This document shows positions 9,199 through 18,250 of a DNA stretch of 64,000 nucleotides, one piece after another. The stretch's first letter is position 1, and the number at the start of each line of letters is the position of its first letter. The notes under the pieces were generated by a model. The model was not told the DNA's origin. It searched no databases and worked only from the letters and a program-made list of their open reading frames with translations. The stretch is from Pseudomonas pudica (GTDB lineage: Bacteria; Pseudomonadota; Gammaproteobacteria; Pseudomonadales; Pseudomonadaceae). The DNA lies in contig NZ_JADLJS010000001.1 in NCBI RefSeq assembly GCF_015680405.1, positions 62,001 to 126,000 on the forward strand, given 5' to 3'. Made by a program: the position numbers and the translations under genes.

Positions 9199-9963
9199 TT
9201 ACTGCGCGGTGTAACCGCCATCCACAACCAACTCGCTACCGGTCATAAACTTAGACTCGTCCGACGCAAGATACAGAACAGCGTAAGCAATATCGTCAGG
9301 CTCACCGATGCCCAAGGGGTGGAGCACTTTCATGTCGGCAAGATACTTTTCCAGACCACCCGGCATCAGCTTAGCCTTCTCGACATTGATGGGCGTCAGA
9401 ATAGTGCCTGGGCACACCGCGTTGACCCGGATGTTCTCCCCGGCATAGATGATCGCATCGGTCTTGGTCATCATCCGCACGGCACCTTTGGCCGAGTGAT
9501 AAGCGGGCGAGTCAGCGCTACCGGTCAGGCCGTAGATAGAGCACATGTTCACGATACTGCCTCGCCCGCTCTGGCGCAGGTAGGGAATAGCGTGCTTTGT
9601 GCAGAGAAATGGCCCAGTCACATTGATCTTAAAAAGCTTTTCCCAATCTTTGAGTTGGACACTATCTGTGGCCTCCTGAGGTCCCAGGATACCGGCATTG
9701 TTTACCAGCACGTCGACTTGCCCGAAATGCTCATGCACACCCCTGAAGGTCGATGCGATGGCCTCTTCATTTGAGACATCCGCGATCCAGAAGCGGGCTG
9801 TGCCACCGGCTTGCTCGATCTCCCTGACCACGTCAGCACCTGAATCAGAGATATCCAACACAGCGACTTGGGCGCCCTCTCGCGCCAGCATCAAGCTGAT
9901 CGCCCGGCCCAAGCCGCTGCCGGCACCGGTTACGATTGCCACCTTACCTTGTACTCGTCCCAT
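9199..9963 (-). CDS. Short-chain dehydrogenase/reductase (SDR), copy 1
   Basis: 254 residues of the classical SDR type. It has the cofactor loop TGAGSGLG, the NNAG motif, catalytic Ser in the SIYG region, and Y-x3-K as YHSAK. VVDGGYTAQ closes the protein, as usual for this family. AAGGAC 6 bases before the ATG at 9963 marks the start; the longer frame to 10029 is not needed. It lies divergent from a Dabb gene, an arrangement repeated at 27494-29029, with a shared dyad box between. It probably oxidises an alcohol group of the island's unknown substrate. Confidence 0.88.
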   Translation of the reverse strand: MGRVQGKVAIVTGAGSGLGRAISLMLAREGAQVAVLDISDSGADVVREIEQAGGTARFWIADVSNEEAIASTFRGVHEHFGQVDVLVNNAGILGPQEATDSVQLKDWEKLFKINVTGPFLCTKHAIPYLRQSGRGSIVNMCSIYGLTGSADSPAYHSAKGAVRMMTKTDAIIYAGENIRVNAVCPGTILTPINVEKAKLMPGGLEKYLADMKVLHPLGIGEPDDIAYAVLYLASDESKFMTGSELVVDGGYTAQ

Positions 9964-10320
9964 TTTATTGTCCTTGTTTTCGAGTGTTCTATTCCTTGAA
10001 ACTGCCATCATTGACTGGAAGCAGCTCAAGCATCATTGTGTGGAGGGGGAATTGGCCCTGACTTAAGCAGTCAGAGTTAGGGTATCGACTTACACCCCCG
10101 CAAAACATGCCAGTGCGGAAAAGTACTTTTGCAGAATTGAAAATCAGTCAATTACAATAATGCGGCGCAGTCTTTTCCGCACAGGAAAAAAAGAATTCCA
10201 TTCCTGGTATTTATCCTCTGCGAGATAACCATTAGCGTCGCTCCCAGCGACTGGCTCATCCTTTAAAGGGCCAGCGTGTCCCGAGAGGGGCTAACTCATC
10301 GTAAATCTGGGGCTGGCTGA
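9964..10320. promoter_or_regulatory. Divergent promoter region with dyad box and a 10-bp inverted repeat
   Basis: Between the SDR and Dabb genes. TTTTGC-AGAATT-GAAAAT at 10127-10144 fits the cluster-wide box TTTTTC-N6-GAAAWW. TGCGGAAAAG (10114-10123) and CTTTTCCGCA (about 10171-10180) form a perfect 10-bp inverted repeat around it. No gene is visible in these 357 bases. Confidence 0.5.
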
Positions 10321-10641
10321 ATGGCCGACAATATCAAGCACATTGTAATGTGGAACCTCCGCGGCGAGAATGAGGCAGAGAAACTCCAATCAGTGGAGGT
10401 TATTAAAAACTGCTTCGAGAGTTTGCGTGGGCGTATTCCTGGACTACTCCACTTGGAAATCGGCGTTGATTTTAGTCGCATTGACTACGCATGCGACGTG
10501 GTGCTGTATTCGGAGTTCTCGTCCCGAGAGGCTCTCGACGTATACGCTACTCATCCGGAGCATCTGCGCATCAAGCAAGAAATCGGTGACTTACGGATTA
10601 CCCGACACCAGGTTGATTACATCGCTAACGCTACCATGTAG
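10321..10641 (+). CDS. Dabb (stress-responsive alpha/beta barrel) protein, copy 1
   Basis: 106 residues. IKHIVMWNL at the N-terminus, HLEIGVDFSRIDYACDVVLY in the middle and YATHPEHLRIK match the dimeric Dabb ferredoxin-like fold. Family members include cyclases, isomerases and small-molecule binding proteins. A paralogue at 28703-29029 shares most residues. It is divergent from an SDR gene, as is its paralogue. A role in the same pathway is inferred; the reaction is unknown. Confidence 0.85.
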   Translation: MADNIKHIVMWNLRGENEAEKLQSVEVIKNCFESLRGRIPGLLHLEIGVDFSRIDYACDVVLYSEFSSREALDVYATHPEHLRIKQEIGDLRITRHQVDYIANATM

Positions 10642-10817
10642 CCCAGCGCAGCAAATCACCTACGCTCTCCCATCTCAGCGAGAGAGGTGCCGGCGCAGAC
10701 ACTGCTAACGTGACCCAAAACTTCTGTCAGATCTCTACCTTGCCGCCCCAAGCCAAAGCACTCCATCCGACCTGGTAGCTCCGTAACACTCCCTCCAAAC
10801 GCTTTGTATGCCTAAAT

Positions 10818-10845
10818 AATGCCGGGGCGGCTACGCCCCCGGCAT
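10818..10845. terminator. Bidirectional hairpin, possible terminator
   Basis: AATGCCGGGGCG pairs with CGCCCCCGGCATT with one bulged base. It separates the convergent Dabb and GMC oxidoreductase genes. No long T-run is present, so termination strength is uncertain. Confidence 0.5.
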
Positions 10846-10866
10846 TGCCATTAGCCTCACCGGGGG

Positions 10867-12549
10867 TTACGCCACTACATGATCACTTTCCTGAAGAATC
10901 ATGTCGGAGGCCTTTTCTGCAATCATGATTGTCGTCAGATTGGTGTTAGCACTGGTGATTACTGGCATGATCGAGGCGTCGATCACCCTCAACCCCTCCA
11001 TGCCAATGACGCGGCAGTGCGAGTCCACAACAGCCTCAGGGTCATCCGCACGCCCCATCTTGCAACTGCCAATAGGGTGACCCATTGGCGCAATGGCGTT
11101 AAGGATTTCTTCATCAGTCAGAGGTTGACGCCTGCTTGGACTTGCAATCCAGCGACCGGGATTAAGGCGCTTTGACAACACACGCTTGGAGAACGCCACG
11201 GGGCCGTTCAAGAGCGCATTCGCACCGATGTTCATCAACCAGCCTTGGATACCCTCGCGGTTGAACTGATTGGCGGCCATGACCGGGGGCATGATGAAAG
11301 CGTCGTTGTAGAAACCCTCAAACGCTGGATCTGCGAAGATGGATTCAGCGTACCGAGCTGCCAGGATCATGCGTTTTGCATCCAGTGGATCTTTCAAGAA
11401 ATTGAATTCCACCTTCGGCGGCACTTCCGGATCAGGCGAGGCGAGCTGAACGCTACCCCGGGAAGTCGGCGCATAGAGGGCAGCGCTGAACATCCCCACC
11501 GCAGTGCCGAAGCTCCGAGCGCTGACACGACCGAGCATCGCCAGGAACAAATCCCCTTCAGTAGCCTCTGCCAACCCTGAGGAATGTCTGACGCCGGCGC
11601 TTGCGAAAGATCGCAGCAATGTAGACTGCCGCGCTGCGCGCGGCATCGTGAAGGCAATCTGAAGATACGGATGGTTCTGCAGATGTTTTCCGACCGCGGG
11701 AAGATGCATGTGAGTCTTGATCCCCAGCGTTTTCAGGTCCGATGAGTCACCGATACCCGAGCGCAGGAGAATGGCTGGCGAGTGAATGCCACCAGCACTG
11801 ACGATCACCTCGTCCGCTGAGAGCTCGAGCAGTTTGCCTTGGCGCTTGTAAACAACGCCGGTAGCACGCTTGCCCGTAACAGAAATGGTGTGCACGACAG
11901 CGTTATCAATGATTTCAAGGTTCTTGCGAGAACGAGCCTCGTTAGTAAGGTAGCAGCTGGGCGTAGAAGATCGCTTTCCCCCCACCGCGGCATAAGGCAT
12001 GGGGAAGAAGCCCGATCCTGGGGTTGCATTGATGTCTTCGACCGTTGGAGTCGACCGGCCAACGGTGAGGGCATTTCGTGCAGCTTTAACAAAGCCTGGC
12101 AATTCGGCTTCAGAAGGCCTGCGAATTTTGAACGGCCCAGGATTGGCAGTCGTCCTGTCCACATCACCCTCTGCCTTCTCAAAATAAGGGCGCACATCCT
12201 CCCAGCCCCAGCCGTCAGCGCCCTGCTCTACCCAACGGGAAAAATCTGAAGGCAGGCCCCTGAGCGTCCACATCCCATTGATACTAGAGCCACCGCCCAT
12301 GACTTTCGCCTGCGCGTAGGGAAATTCAACGCCGTTTACTTTCCGGCGAGCCTTAAGCTGATTCCAGAAATACGACAGGTTCAACGAGGCCGCAGGAAAA
12401 GCATCCGCGATGTCAGCTGGTGTAGCGTCAGGAGCCGTGTCACACCCCGCTTCGAGCAACACCACGTGCGCGCTTGGAGATTCCGACAACCTAGCAGCGA
12501 GAACTGCGCCAGCTGTGCCGCCACCGATGATGAGGTACTTCTTGGCCAT
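10867..12549 (-). CDS. GMC-family FAD-dependent oxidoreductase
   Basis: 560 residues, normal for bacterial GMC oxidoreductases (choline, aryl-alcohol and furfural types). The FAD Rossmann motif is at residues 7-12 (GGGTAG) with the ribose-binding Glu in LLEAG. The GMC signature VMGGGSSINGMW follows, and IVSAGGIHSPAILLRSGIGD is signature 2. The C-terminal GHPIGSCKMG and SANTNLTTIMIAEKASD segments carry the catalytic His and Asn/His position. It oxidises an alcohol, passing electrons to oxygen or a quinone. No signal peptide is present, so it is cytoplasmic. It lies 54 bases downstream of an SDR on the same strand. Confidence 0.88.
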   Translation of the reverse strand: MAKKYLIIGGGTAGAVLAARLSESPSAHVVLLEAGCDTAPDATPADIADAFPAASLNLSYFWNQLKARRKVNGVEFPYAQAKVMGGGSSINGMWTLRGLPSDFSRWVEQGADGWGWEDVRPYFEKAEGDVDRTTANPGPFKIRRPSEAELPGFVKAARNALTVGRSTPTVEDINATPGSGFFPMPYAAVGGKRSSTPSCYLTNEARSRKNLEIIDNAVVHTISVTGKRATGVVYKRQGKLLELSADEVIVSAGGIHSPAILLRSGIGDSSDLKTLGIKTHMHLPAVGKHLQNHPYLQIAFTMPRAARQSTLLRSFASAGVRHSSGLAEATEGDLFLAMLGRVSARSFGTAVGMFSAALYAPTSRGSVQLASPDPEVPPKVEFNFLKDPLDAKRMILAARYAESIFADPAFEGFYNDAFIMPPVMAANQFNREGIQGWLMNIGANALLNGPVAFSKRVLSKRLNPGRWIASPSRRQPLTDEEILNAIAPMGHPIGSCKMGRADDPEAVVDSHCRVIGMEGLRVIDASIMPVITSANTNLTTIMIAEKASDMILQESDHVVA

Positions 12550-12603
12550 CTTGTACTTCCATTGCGAATTATTATGGGCCTGGACACTCAGGCTATGATC
12601 GAT

Positions 12604-13374
12604 TTAACGGTAACCAGCGTCTACTTCCAAGACTGTGCCGGTGATTCCGCTTGAGTATCCTGATAGAAGGAAAACCACAGAGTTGGCGATTTCTTGGGGA
12701 TCAAGTAATCGTCCAAGGTGCGTGCGATTAACCCAAGCCGCCACCGTGCTTGGATCATCCGTTTTCATTTTTTGCAGGATTGGGGTATCGGTATATCCAG
12801 GTGCAACCGCATTGACCCGTATACCCAGAGAAGCCCACTCAATCCCGAGCAATGACGCAAGATGAGCAACTGCCGCTTTGCTTGCACCGTAGGCAGCATG
12901 GGTTTCAGGCGACACCACGTGCTTCGCTGCGATGGACGAGATCATCACGATGCTGCCGCCATGAGCGCGCATTCGACGCGCAAAAGCCTGTACTGAGAAA
13001 AATGCCCCATCAAGGTTGACCCCCATGGTTTCTCTCCACGCTTCGGGGGTGTAATCCATTGCTGCACAGACCCTGGAAATCCCGGCATTAGCGACAAACC
13101 CGGAAATTGGACCCAACTGCTTCTCCACCTCAGCAGCGACATCATCCAGTCGTTCTAATTCAGATACATTGGCGTCGAAAAACTGCACATGCTTCCCTTC
13201 TTCCTGTAGACGCGTGGCCACTAAAGCGCCCTGGCTGTTTGGAAGATCCAGGATTGCCACACTGGCGCCGCGCTCGCACAAGGCGCTCACGATCGACAAA
13301 CCAATTCCAGAAGCGCCACCGGTTACCGCGAATACCTGACCATTCAGGCCATTGGCAGTATTATTTGAAATCAT
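12604..13374 (-). CDS. Short-chain dehydrogenase/reductase (SDR), copy 2
   Basis: 256 residues. TGGASGIG near residue 18 binds NAD(P); VANAGIS stands for NNAG; Ser in MISSIA and YGASK supply the catalytic Ser, Tyr and Lys. ILDLP after the second strand has an Asp that favours NAD. The C-terminus EVDAGYR is typical. It lies between a small upstream frame (38 bases) and the GMC oxidoreductase, so the three probably form one transcript from the box-containing region near 13764. Confidence 0.88.
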   Translation of the reverse strand: MISNNTANGLNGQVFAVTGGASGIGLSIVSALCERGASVAILDLPNSQGALVATRLQEEGKHVQFFDANVSELERLDDVAAEVEKQLGPISGFVANAGISRVCAAMDYTPEAWRETMGVNLDGAFFSVQAFARRMRAHGGSIVMISSIAAKHVVSPETHAAYGASKAAVAHLASLLGIEWASLGIRVNAVAPGYTDTPILQKMKTDDPSTVAAWVNRTHLGRLLDPQEIANSVVFLLSGYSSGITGTVLEVDAGYR

Positions 13375-13412
13375 CTCAACCTCTTCAAGTAATGATTGTC
13401 GGAGAAGGCCAC

Positions 13413-13628
13413 TTATGCTGCCGGTTGCGCGCCCTTTAAGAAATTAGGAATACGAATGCGATGACGAGACTCAGCAACCTGCTTGGACAAAGCATTCGAT
13501 TTAGGGGCGATGGTGAGCGGTATCACAAGCGGCGCGACAGAGTAGGAGGGGGTGTGGAAATTCGAGTTGCCCTTCGGTCGACCTGCCAAGCTGGCGATCA
13601 AGTCCAAAATATGGATCAGGGCGATCAT
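13413..13628 (-). CDS. Small hypothetical protein leading the SDR-GMC operon
   Basis: 71 residues starting MIALIHILDLIASLAGRPKG. The ATG at 13628 is preceded by TTAGGAGTTATCT, a good ribosome site, which is the main reason to believe it. A short hydrophobic N-terminal stretch is followed by a polar tail. No family is recognised. It could be a small accessory protein or a leader peptide for the SDR/GMC genes. Confidence 0.45.
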   Translation of the reverse strand: MIALIHILDLIASLAGRPKGNSNFHTPSYSVAPLVIPLTIAPKSNALSKQVAESRHRIRIPNFLKGAQPAA

Positions 13629-13763
13629 AGATAACTCCTAATTTCTTGTTGTTGTGGGCTATCGCGCCAGAGACTGATTCAGTGCCTAATTCAGATCTGG
13701 GCGTATAGCGTTTCCACGCTACCGTCTGCACTCCCATGGATAAAGGTCGTCAGTGAAATTGAG

Positions 13764-13781
13764 TTTTTCTCAACTGAAATA
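13764..13781 (-). promoter_or_regulatory. Dyad box TTTTTC-N6-GAAAWW
   Basis: TTTTTC-TCAACT-GAAATA, about 136 bases upstream of the small-ORF/SDR/GMC unit. It is one of six related sites in this island (10127, 13764, 15560, 23449, 28363, 28419). Confidence 0.5.
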
Positions 13782-13965
13782 CTGCCGCGCTGTACGGCGA
13801 GAGAATTTCATTGGAAACAAAAAATTTTTCCTCTCACGCTTAGCAACATTTCCTAGAGCACTGGTAGGTTTCCGCAGGACAGTGTAGGGCTCAAAAGGCC
13901 CTCCCCTTTGTCAACTACAAAAAATCGCAACCTATTAAGGGCTACCCCCCTCCAGAGTACCAGTG

Positions 13966-14079
13966 ATGCAAGCAGTCCGATTTCATGGAAAGCGCGACGT
14001 TAGAGTTGAAGGGCTGCTAGTTCCAGGCAGGCTTGCACTCCCATCCTACGACAATCGATACCGGGGAATGGGCGCTTGA
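13966..14079 (+). pseudogene. N-terminal remnant of a zinc alcohol dehydrogenase
   Basis: A 37-residue frame beginning MQAVRFHGKRDVRVEG, which resembles the start of butanediol/threonine-dehydrogenase-type MDR proteins, then diverges and stops. The rest of the gene is absent. The remaining bases to 14386 show no gene. Confidence 0.5.
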
Positions 14080-14386
14080 AAATCTATCCTTCGACGCCAC
14101 TTGGTGCTGGCCGTCCGATAGTTTCCCGAAAGTGGCAGCGAAGATTGAAACCGACATTTTGCCAGTTGAAAAAGGATAAACTGACTGACTAAATGTCCAT
14201 GGATGCTGTAAGAAAAAGGCTTTGAGCAATTGCTCAGAAGATCCTGGGCAAGGTTTCAAGGGTCATGAGCGGGGGCAGCAATGACAATTGCCCACCATCC
14301 CCCGCCCCTATATCCCCTCAAACATGAAATAACAAGGCCACTTCAGTGATTGATCTGGATGTGGCCTTTGAGCCATCGCTGAATAA

Positions 14387-15430
14387 TCAGCAGCGGGTGG
14401 TCAGAATGTCACGCATAATTCCGGCATTTTCTGGACTTGGATTCAGCTCGAGACTTTCAATTCTCACAGCGATATCCAAAATCGCTTGGTTCACTGGGGC
14501 ATTGCCGCCGAGTTTTTTGCGCTGCTCTACGATGTAGCCGTTGTAGCCATCCAACTCTGCTCGCCGACCTTTATCCCAGTCTTGAAGTACTGCCACCCGT
14601 GTGTCTGGGAGGGAGTAGTATTTGAGCACCGCATCGAGTAAGTCGAGCGCGTACTGATCCGAGTCCGGCATCTGCTCGCGGGTGAGTCCAAAGATGGGAC
14701 GCATCTCGATGTTTAGCTCTCGCGCCAGTGCATATGCTTCTCGGGAAGCAGCGTCCATGACCATGCGAATCCCCGGTAGCTCCACTGCCGAAAGAAGCGG
14801 CAGATTCAGGATCGCTGATGGAAGCATCTCGGGGATGTTGGCAATTAGCTTCATCCACTTCGAGGACCGGATGTCGTCACTGATTTCGCATTTCCCTGAC
14901 GTCGAAAGGACTGCTGCAACTTGCTCCAGCCGAGCTGTTCGCTCACCTGTCATGGTGCCGACTGTGAACCAGGTACCGCTTGGGGGAACCTGGCGCACCA
15001 CAACGCCTGGGTTAAACATATTGGCGGCAATTCCCAGCACCGCGCCTACGCTGCGCTCCTGCCCCAGGACATCTGAGACAGTATCTATAGTCATGCCATT
15101 CTGCAGGCCGACGAATACGGAGGTCTCGTGCATGAGAGGTTTAACTAGTTCAGCAACCCAGCGTGTATCGTAGGTCTTAACCGACGTAAATATGATATCG
15201 AACTTAGTCCGGAGCTCGGCTACTTCACAAAGGTGGTAGACTTTAACCTTGGTGTTTTGCACTTCCGACGGCAGATGAACTGTCAGCCCGTCTTTTCGCA
15301 TTGCCTCAACATGGGCAGGCCATTGCTCGATAAACGTGACGTCGTAGCCCGCTCGTATCATGTCCGCACCAATGGAGGCTCCATTGGCACCGGTACCAAC
15401 CACAGCGATCCTCAGCGTTGAATCGATCAT
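14387..15430 (-). CDS. Ketopantoate reductase-like (ApbA/PanE) oxidoreductase
   Basis: 347 residues. The N-terminal Rossmann motif is VVGTGANGASIG; the family's catalytic Lys is in FTSVKTYDT, with a second conserved Lys in SSKWMKLIANI. The C-terminal helical domain includes DKGRRAELDGYNGYIV, typical of the PanE C-domain. AAGGAG 5 bases before the ATG at 15430 sets the start; an in-frame GTG at 15436 is too close to that box. Such proteins outside pantothenate synthesis reduce or oxidise 2-hydroxy/2-oxo acids. Being among catabolic dehydrogenases and preceded by a cluster box, a catabolic role is more likely than CoA synthesis. Confidence 0.8.
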   Translation of the reverse strand: MIDSTLRIAVVGTGANGASIGADMIRAGYDVTFIEQWPAHVEAMRKDGLTVHLPSEVQNTKVKVYHLCEVAELRTKFDIIFTSVKTYDTRWVAELVKPLMHETSVFVGLQNGMTIDTVSDVLGQERSVGAVLGIAANMFNPGVVVRQVPPSGTWFTVGTMTGERTARLEQVAAVLSTSGKCEISDDIRSSKWMKLIANIPEMLPSAILNLPLLSAVELPGIRMVMDAASREAYALARELNIEMRPIFGLTREQMPDSDQYALDLLDAVLKYYSLPDTRVAVLQDWDKGRRAELDGYNGYIVEQRKKLGGNAPVNQAILDIAVRIESLELNPSPENAGIMRDILTTRC

Positions 15431-15559
15431 TTTCACTCCTTCTTGTTTTTGTTTGCACTTCGACTTGAGTCGCTAATCTGAATTGGAAATCCAGCAAGCA
15501 TGGGTGCACCAAGGTTAGAGTAAAACTTAACTATCGAAACAGCCAAATTGGGAAAAGTG

Positions 15560-15577
15560 TTTTTCTGATTTGAAATT
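15560..15577 (-). promoter_or_regulatory. Dyad box TTTTTC-N6-GAAAWW
   Basis: TTTTTC-TGATTT-GAAATT followed by CAG, about 130 bases upstream of the ApbA-like gene. It matches the other island boxes. Confidence 0.5.
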
Positions 15578-15629
15578 CAGGTGTACCAGCATTCACCATA
15601 TCTTTATTCTGGCCTCAGTCACCGTGCTA

Positions 15630-16065
15630 ATTAGGCTCTGTACGAAATCGCGAGAAACCAATTCTCTGGCCTCAAAATTTCCCACCATCGACGGAAAGGA
15701 ATTCTGTGAGGGCAAGGAGTTACGAACTCTCGGACGAGGCCTGGGGCGTGGTCTTCGATCTCTTCATCGCACCCCATGGCCGAGGGTGCCCGTGCCTAAT
15801 TGACCGCCTGAGGCTCGACGGCGTGCTTTAGGTGCTCTGCGCGACATTAAACACGCCCAGCCTTTGCTGGATGACGTCAGCATTCCCGCAAGCCAATGAT
15901 GCCGCCCGTGTAAAAGCTGTAAATGGTTGTTTGCCGGCAGGGCTACGACGCCGAAGTGCTAAGGCGCTACTGCGATCAATATTGAATGCAGCCCGTCATT
16001 CCGCTGCGTTCAACCAAGCGCAAACCCAAACCTGGCTTATCCAGATTGATTGATCGGCTCAAGGT
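15630..16065 (+). mobile_element. Decayed IS5-family element
   Basis: It begins ggctctgtacgaaa, the terminal repeat of the complete element at 7594. It then encodes RSYELSDEAWGVVFDLF (OrfA start) and jumps to an OrfB region with stops (GYDAEVLRRYCDQY, MQPVIPLRSTKRKPKPGLSR). There is an internal deletion, and the right end is missing. The bases from 16066 to 16205 hold nothing recognisable. Confidence 0.75.
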
Positions 16066-16205
16066 CCATTGGTACCGCAAGGGGCCGCATGAGAAACCCA
16101 CCGTGCCAGTACGCATTTGTTAACTGATGCCCGGAAGCACTGGGGGTGAGCTAAAGCGGAAGTGACATGGCAAGACCATCGCCTCTACCGCTTCAGTAAG
16201 CTCAA

Positions 16206-17624
16206 TCAAACCGAGGCTACCCCGGCTGTGTGCCGAAGAGGAGATTCTTGGCCATGCGCTTGCACATTCTGCGCCATCGCCTCCAACAGCCGGATCAGAT
16301 CACGCAAGTCCTCAGTCGCAGATCGAATACTATCAGTGCTGGGTGCATCAATTCCGTGGATCAGCTTATTACGGAACTTTTGCAGACGTCTTGCCGATGG
16401 GCCGAAGGTGCCTGAATCACTTGGGAAGAGGCGGTGAAGCATTTCCACGGCCCGTATTGGGCCCGTGACGTGATGCGCGTCTGGGAAGACATCTTTACTC
16501 ACCGCTAACAACAGCTGTTCATAGGATATCCAGAGCTGTACAAATTCACCGATAGCTTCGTGCTGGAGGTATGAACCGCTTGTCAACGAGGAAACCGGTG
16601 CCAACTCCACACGGCGTGTCTTCTCGTAAGCTGCGTACCTGTCAGGATCAGCTGCAAGAATTTGATCGATGACTTGCTCGGATAACGGACGCATTTCGAA
16701 GTCATTGTGAAGCGGTTCGACGAACCGCACGAGTGCCTCTGGCTTGTTCAAATCCAGCTCTTTGAGCAGCTGGAACAGGATGTCAACGCGCCCCATTTCG
16801 GCGTCAGTTACCGTTGCCTCACCCAAGGCTGATCTTGCCAACTCTACCAGTGAGGCAGCTAGGTCGTAATGATTTTGGAATTCGCGACCTTGAGTCGAAG
16901 CTCTCTGCTCCCCTGCGCGCTGGAGTCTCTCAAGCGCCAGTTCGCCGGTGAGGACCAAGCCGTTGAGTTCATCCAGGATCGAATACTCTTCTACGGAGAG
17001 TTCACCCTGGAGGGGTTTGTAGACCAGGTCGTGCTCTACCTCAGACCACGCGTGCATGAGCACCGAGGCAACCTGAATCTCTACTTTTGCCTCGGCATAA
17101 CGCTCCTGGGATGGATGCAGAGACGACTTGCTTAGCACCACGCGATAATGAGTCGCGAGGTAACCTGAAAAGCGCTTTTTGTATGAGGACGGCCCTGTCT
17201 CCACATTGGTTGACGGAAACTCCTTGGGAGCCTCGGTCAGATCGAAAAGCCCTCGGATCATCCGCCCTACTTCCTGTCGCTCCCCCGGGAAATAAAGGGC
17301 TACCCTGACTCCAGCGAGATCAACAATATCGTCAAATATCGCTGAGACACTCTCATACTGTCGCTTCAGCGCCCGCTGCTTGACCTTTACTTCCAAACGT
17401 GCTGGGTTTTTTGCCCGTGAAGTAACGATGGCCCTGACACCGGCTGATCGAAGATTGGTTTCAAGGGATTGAGCGACCATTCGACAAGCTTGCTCGTAGA
17501 AGTCGTATTCCTTGCGATACCGCGCGATGAACTCAGAGACTAAATCCAAAAGGTTTCTTCCGTTAAAAGCCAGAGGGCGTGGCATGCGCGACAAGCTATC
17601 TGGCATGCTTGGGTAGCCATGCAA
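16206..17624 (-). CDS. RelA/SpoT-domain protein (putative (p)ppGpp-type synthetase)
   Basis: 472 residues. The N-terminal half carries the RelA/SpoT nucleotidyltransferase signature: FDDIVDLAGVRVALYFPGE, SGYLATHYRVVL, and VEIQVASVLMHAWSEVEHDLVYKP. No HD hydrolase, TGS or ACT domain is seen, so it is a stand-alone alarmone-synthetase-like protein with a helical C-terminal extension of about 200 residues. Relatives include growth-control and anti-phage toxins such as CapRel and ToxSAS proteins. No obvious antitoxin follows it. The start is uncertain: in-frame ATGs also exist at residues 7 and 14. It lies next to an IS remnant, consistent with acquired DNA. Confidence 0.75.
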   Translation of the reverse strand: MHGYPSMPDSLSRMPRPLAFNGRNLLDLVSEFIARYRKEYDFYEQACRMVAQSLETNLRSAGVRAIVTSRAKNPARLEVKVKQRALKRQYESVSAIFDDIVDLAGVRVALYFPGERQEVGRMIRGLFDLTEAPKEFPSTNVETGPSSYKKRFSGYLATHYRVVLSKSSLHPSQERYAEAKVEIQVASVLMHAWSEVEHDLVYKPLQGELSVEEYSILDELNGLVLTGELALERLQRAGEQRASTQGREFQNHYDLAASLVELARSALGEATVTDAEMGRVDILFQLLKELDLNKPEALVRFVEPLHNDFEMRPLSEQVIDQILAADPDRYAAYEKTRRVELAPVSSLTSGSYLQHEAIGEFVQLWISYEQLLLAVSKDVFPDAHHVTGPIRAVEMLHRLFPSDSGTFGPSARRLQKFRNKLIHGIDAPSTDSIRSATEDLRDLIRLLEAMAQNVQAHGQESPLRHTAGVASV

Positions 17625-17848
17625 GGTAGCGTAATGATATTGCAGTGTCCATGGCGCAGTGAAGTCCGAGATGCATAACGCTGACCCCAGCCATCGGGTT
17701 ATCTCAAACGGCGTTCTCCGTTACAGGTTTTTCCTCTCGGTTAGGGCTCTCCATCCACGCACCATTCGTGTATGGTGCGATTCGATTTTCCGAACTCGAA
17801 AGGGCGCTGGGGTGCCAGGTCTTCGATTTCCGTGATATCAAAAGTTCG

Positions 17849-17992
17849 CTACAAGCTGAGGTCGTCACCGACATTGGTGCTGTGCATTGGCCCATCAAAA
17901 GCCCTGCGTATCGTGGCTATTTTACCTTCCGGTTCCTTGATGTGGCTTAAGATATCAGCAATATCCAAATCTTCCAGACCAGAGCAGCTCAT
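17849..17992 (-). CDS. Small hypothetical protein with truncated upstream partner
   Basis: 47 residues, MSCSGLEDLDIADILSHIKE ... GDDLSL. Its ATG overlaps (ATGA) the stop of an upstream frame whose last residues read NIFVWLLKQNDRLQEAAETF (about 17989-18070), itself truncated at its 5' end. The overlap suggests remnants of a two-gene operon. Neither is recognised. The rest of 17625-18250 shows no gene. Confidence 0.35.
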   Translation of the reverse strand: MSCSGLEDLDIADILSHIKEPEGKIATIRRAFDGPMHSTNVGDDLSL

Positions 17993-18250
17993 TTGAGAAA
18001 CGTCTCCGCGGCCTCCTGCAAGCGGTCATTTTGCTTCAACAGCCATACAAAAATATTAATTTGAACCCCCAATGCGACCTACTCCGTGGTGGAAGGTTGC
18101 AGTAATAGCTCTCAAGACATCAGTTATTACAGCCGAAAGTAACTCATTCGATCGCGATGACAGCAGACACGCCACACCAAGAAAAGCACTGTTTAACTAC
18201 GCAACAAAAAAGCTTAAAAAAATCCAAAATCCGCAAACTTACAAAAGCAC

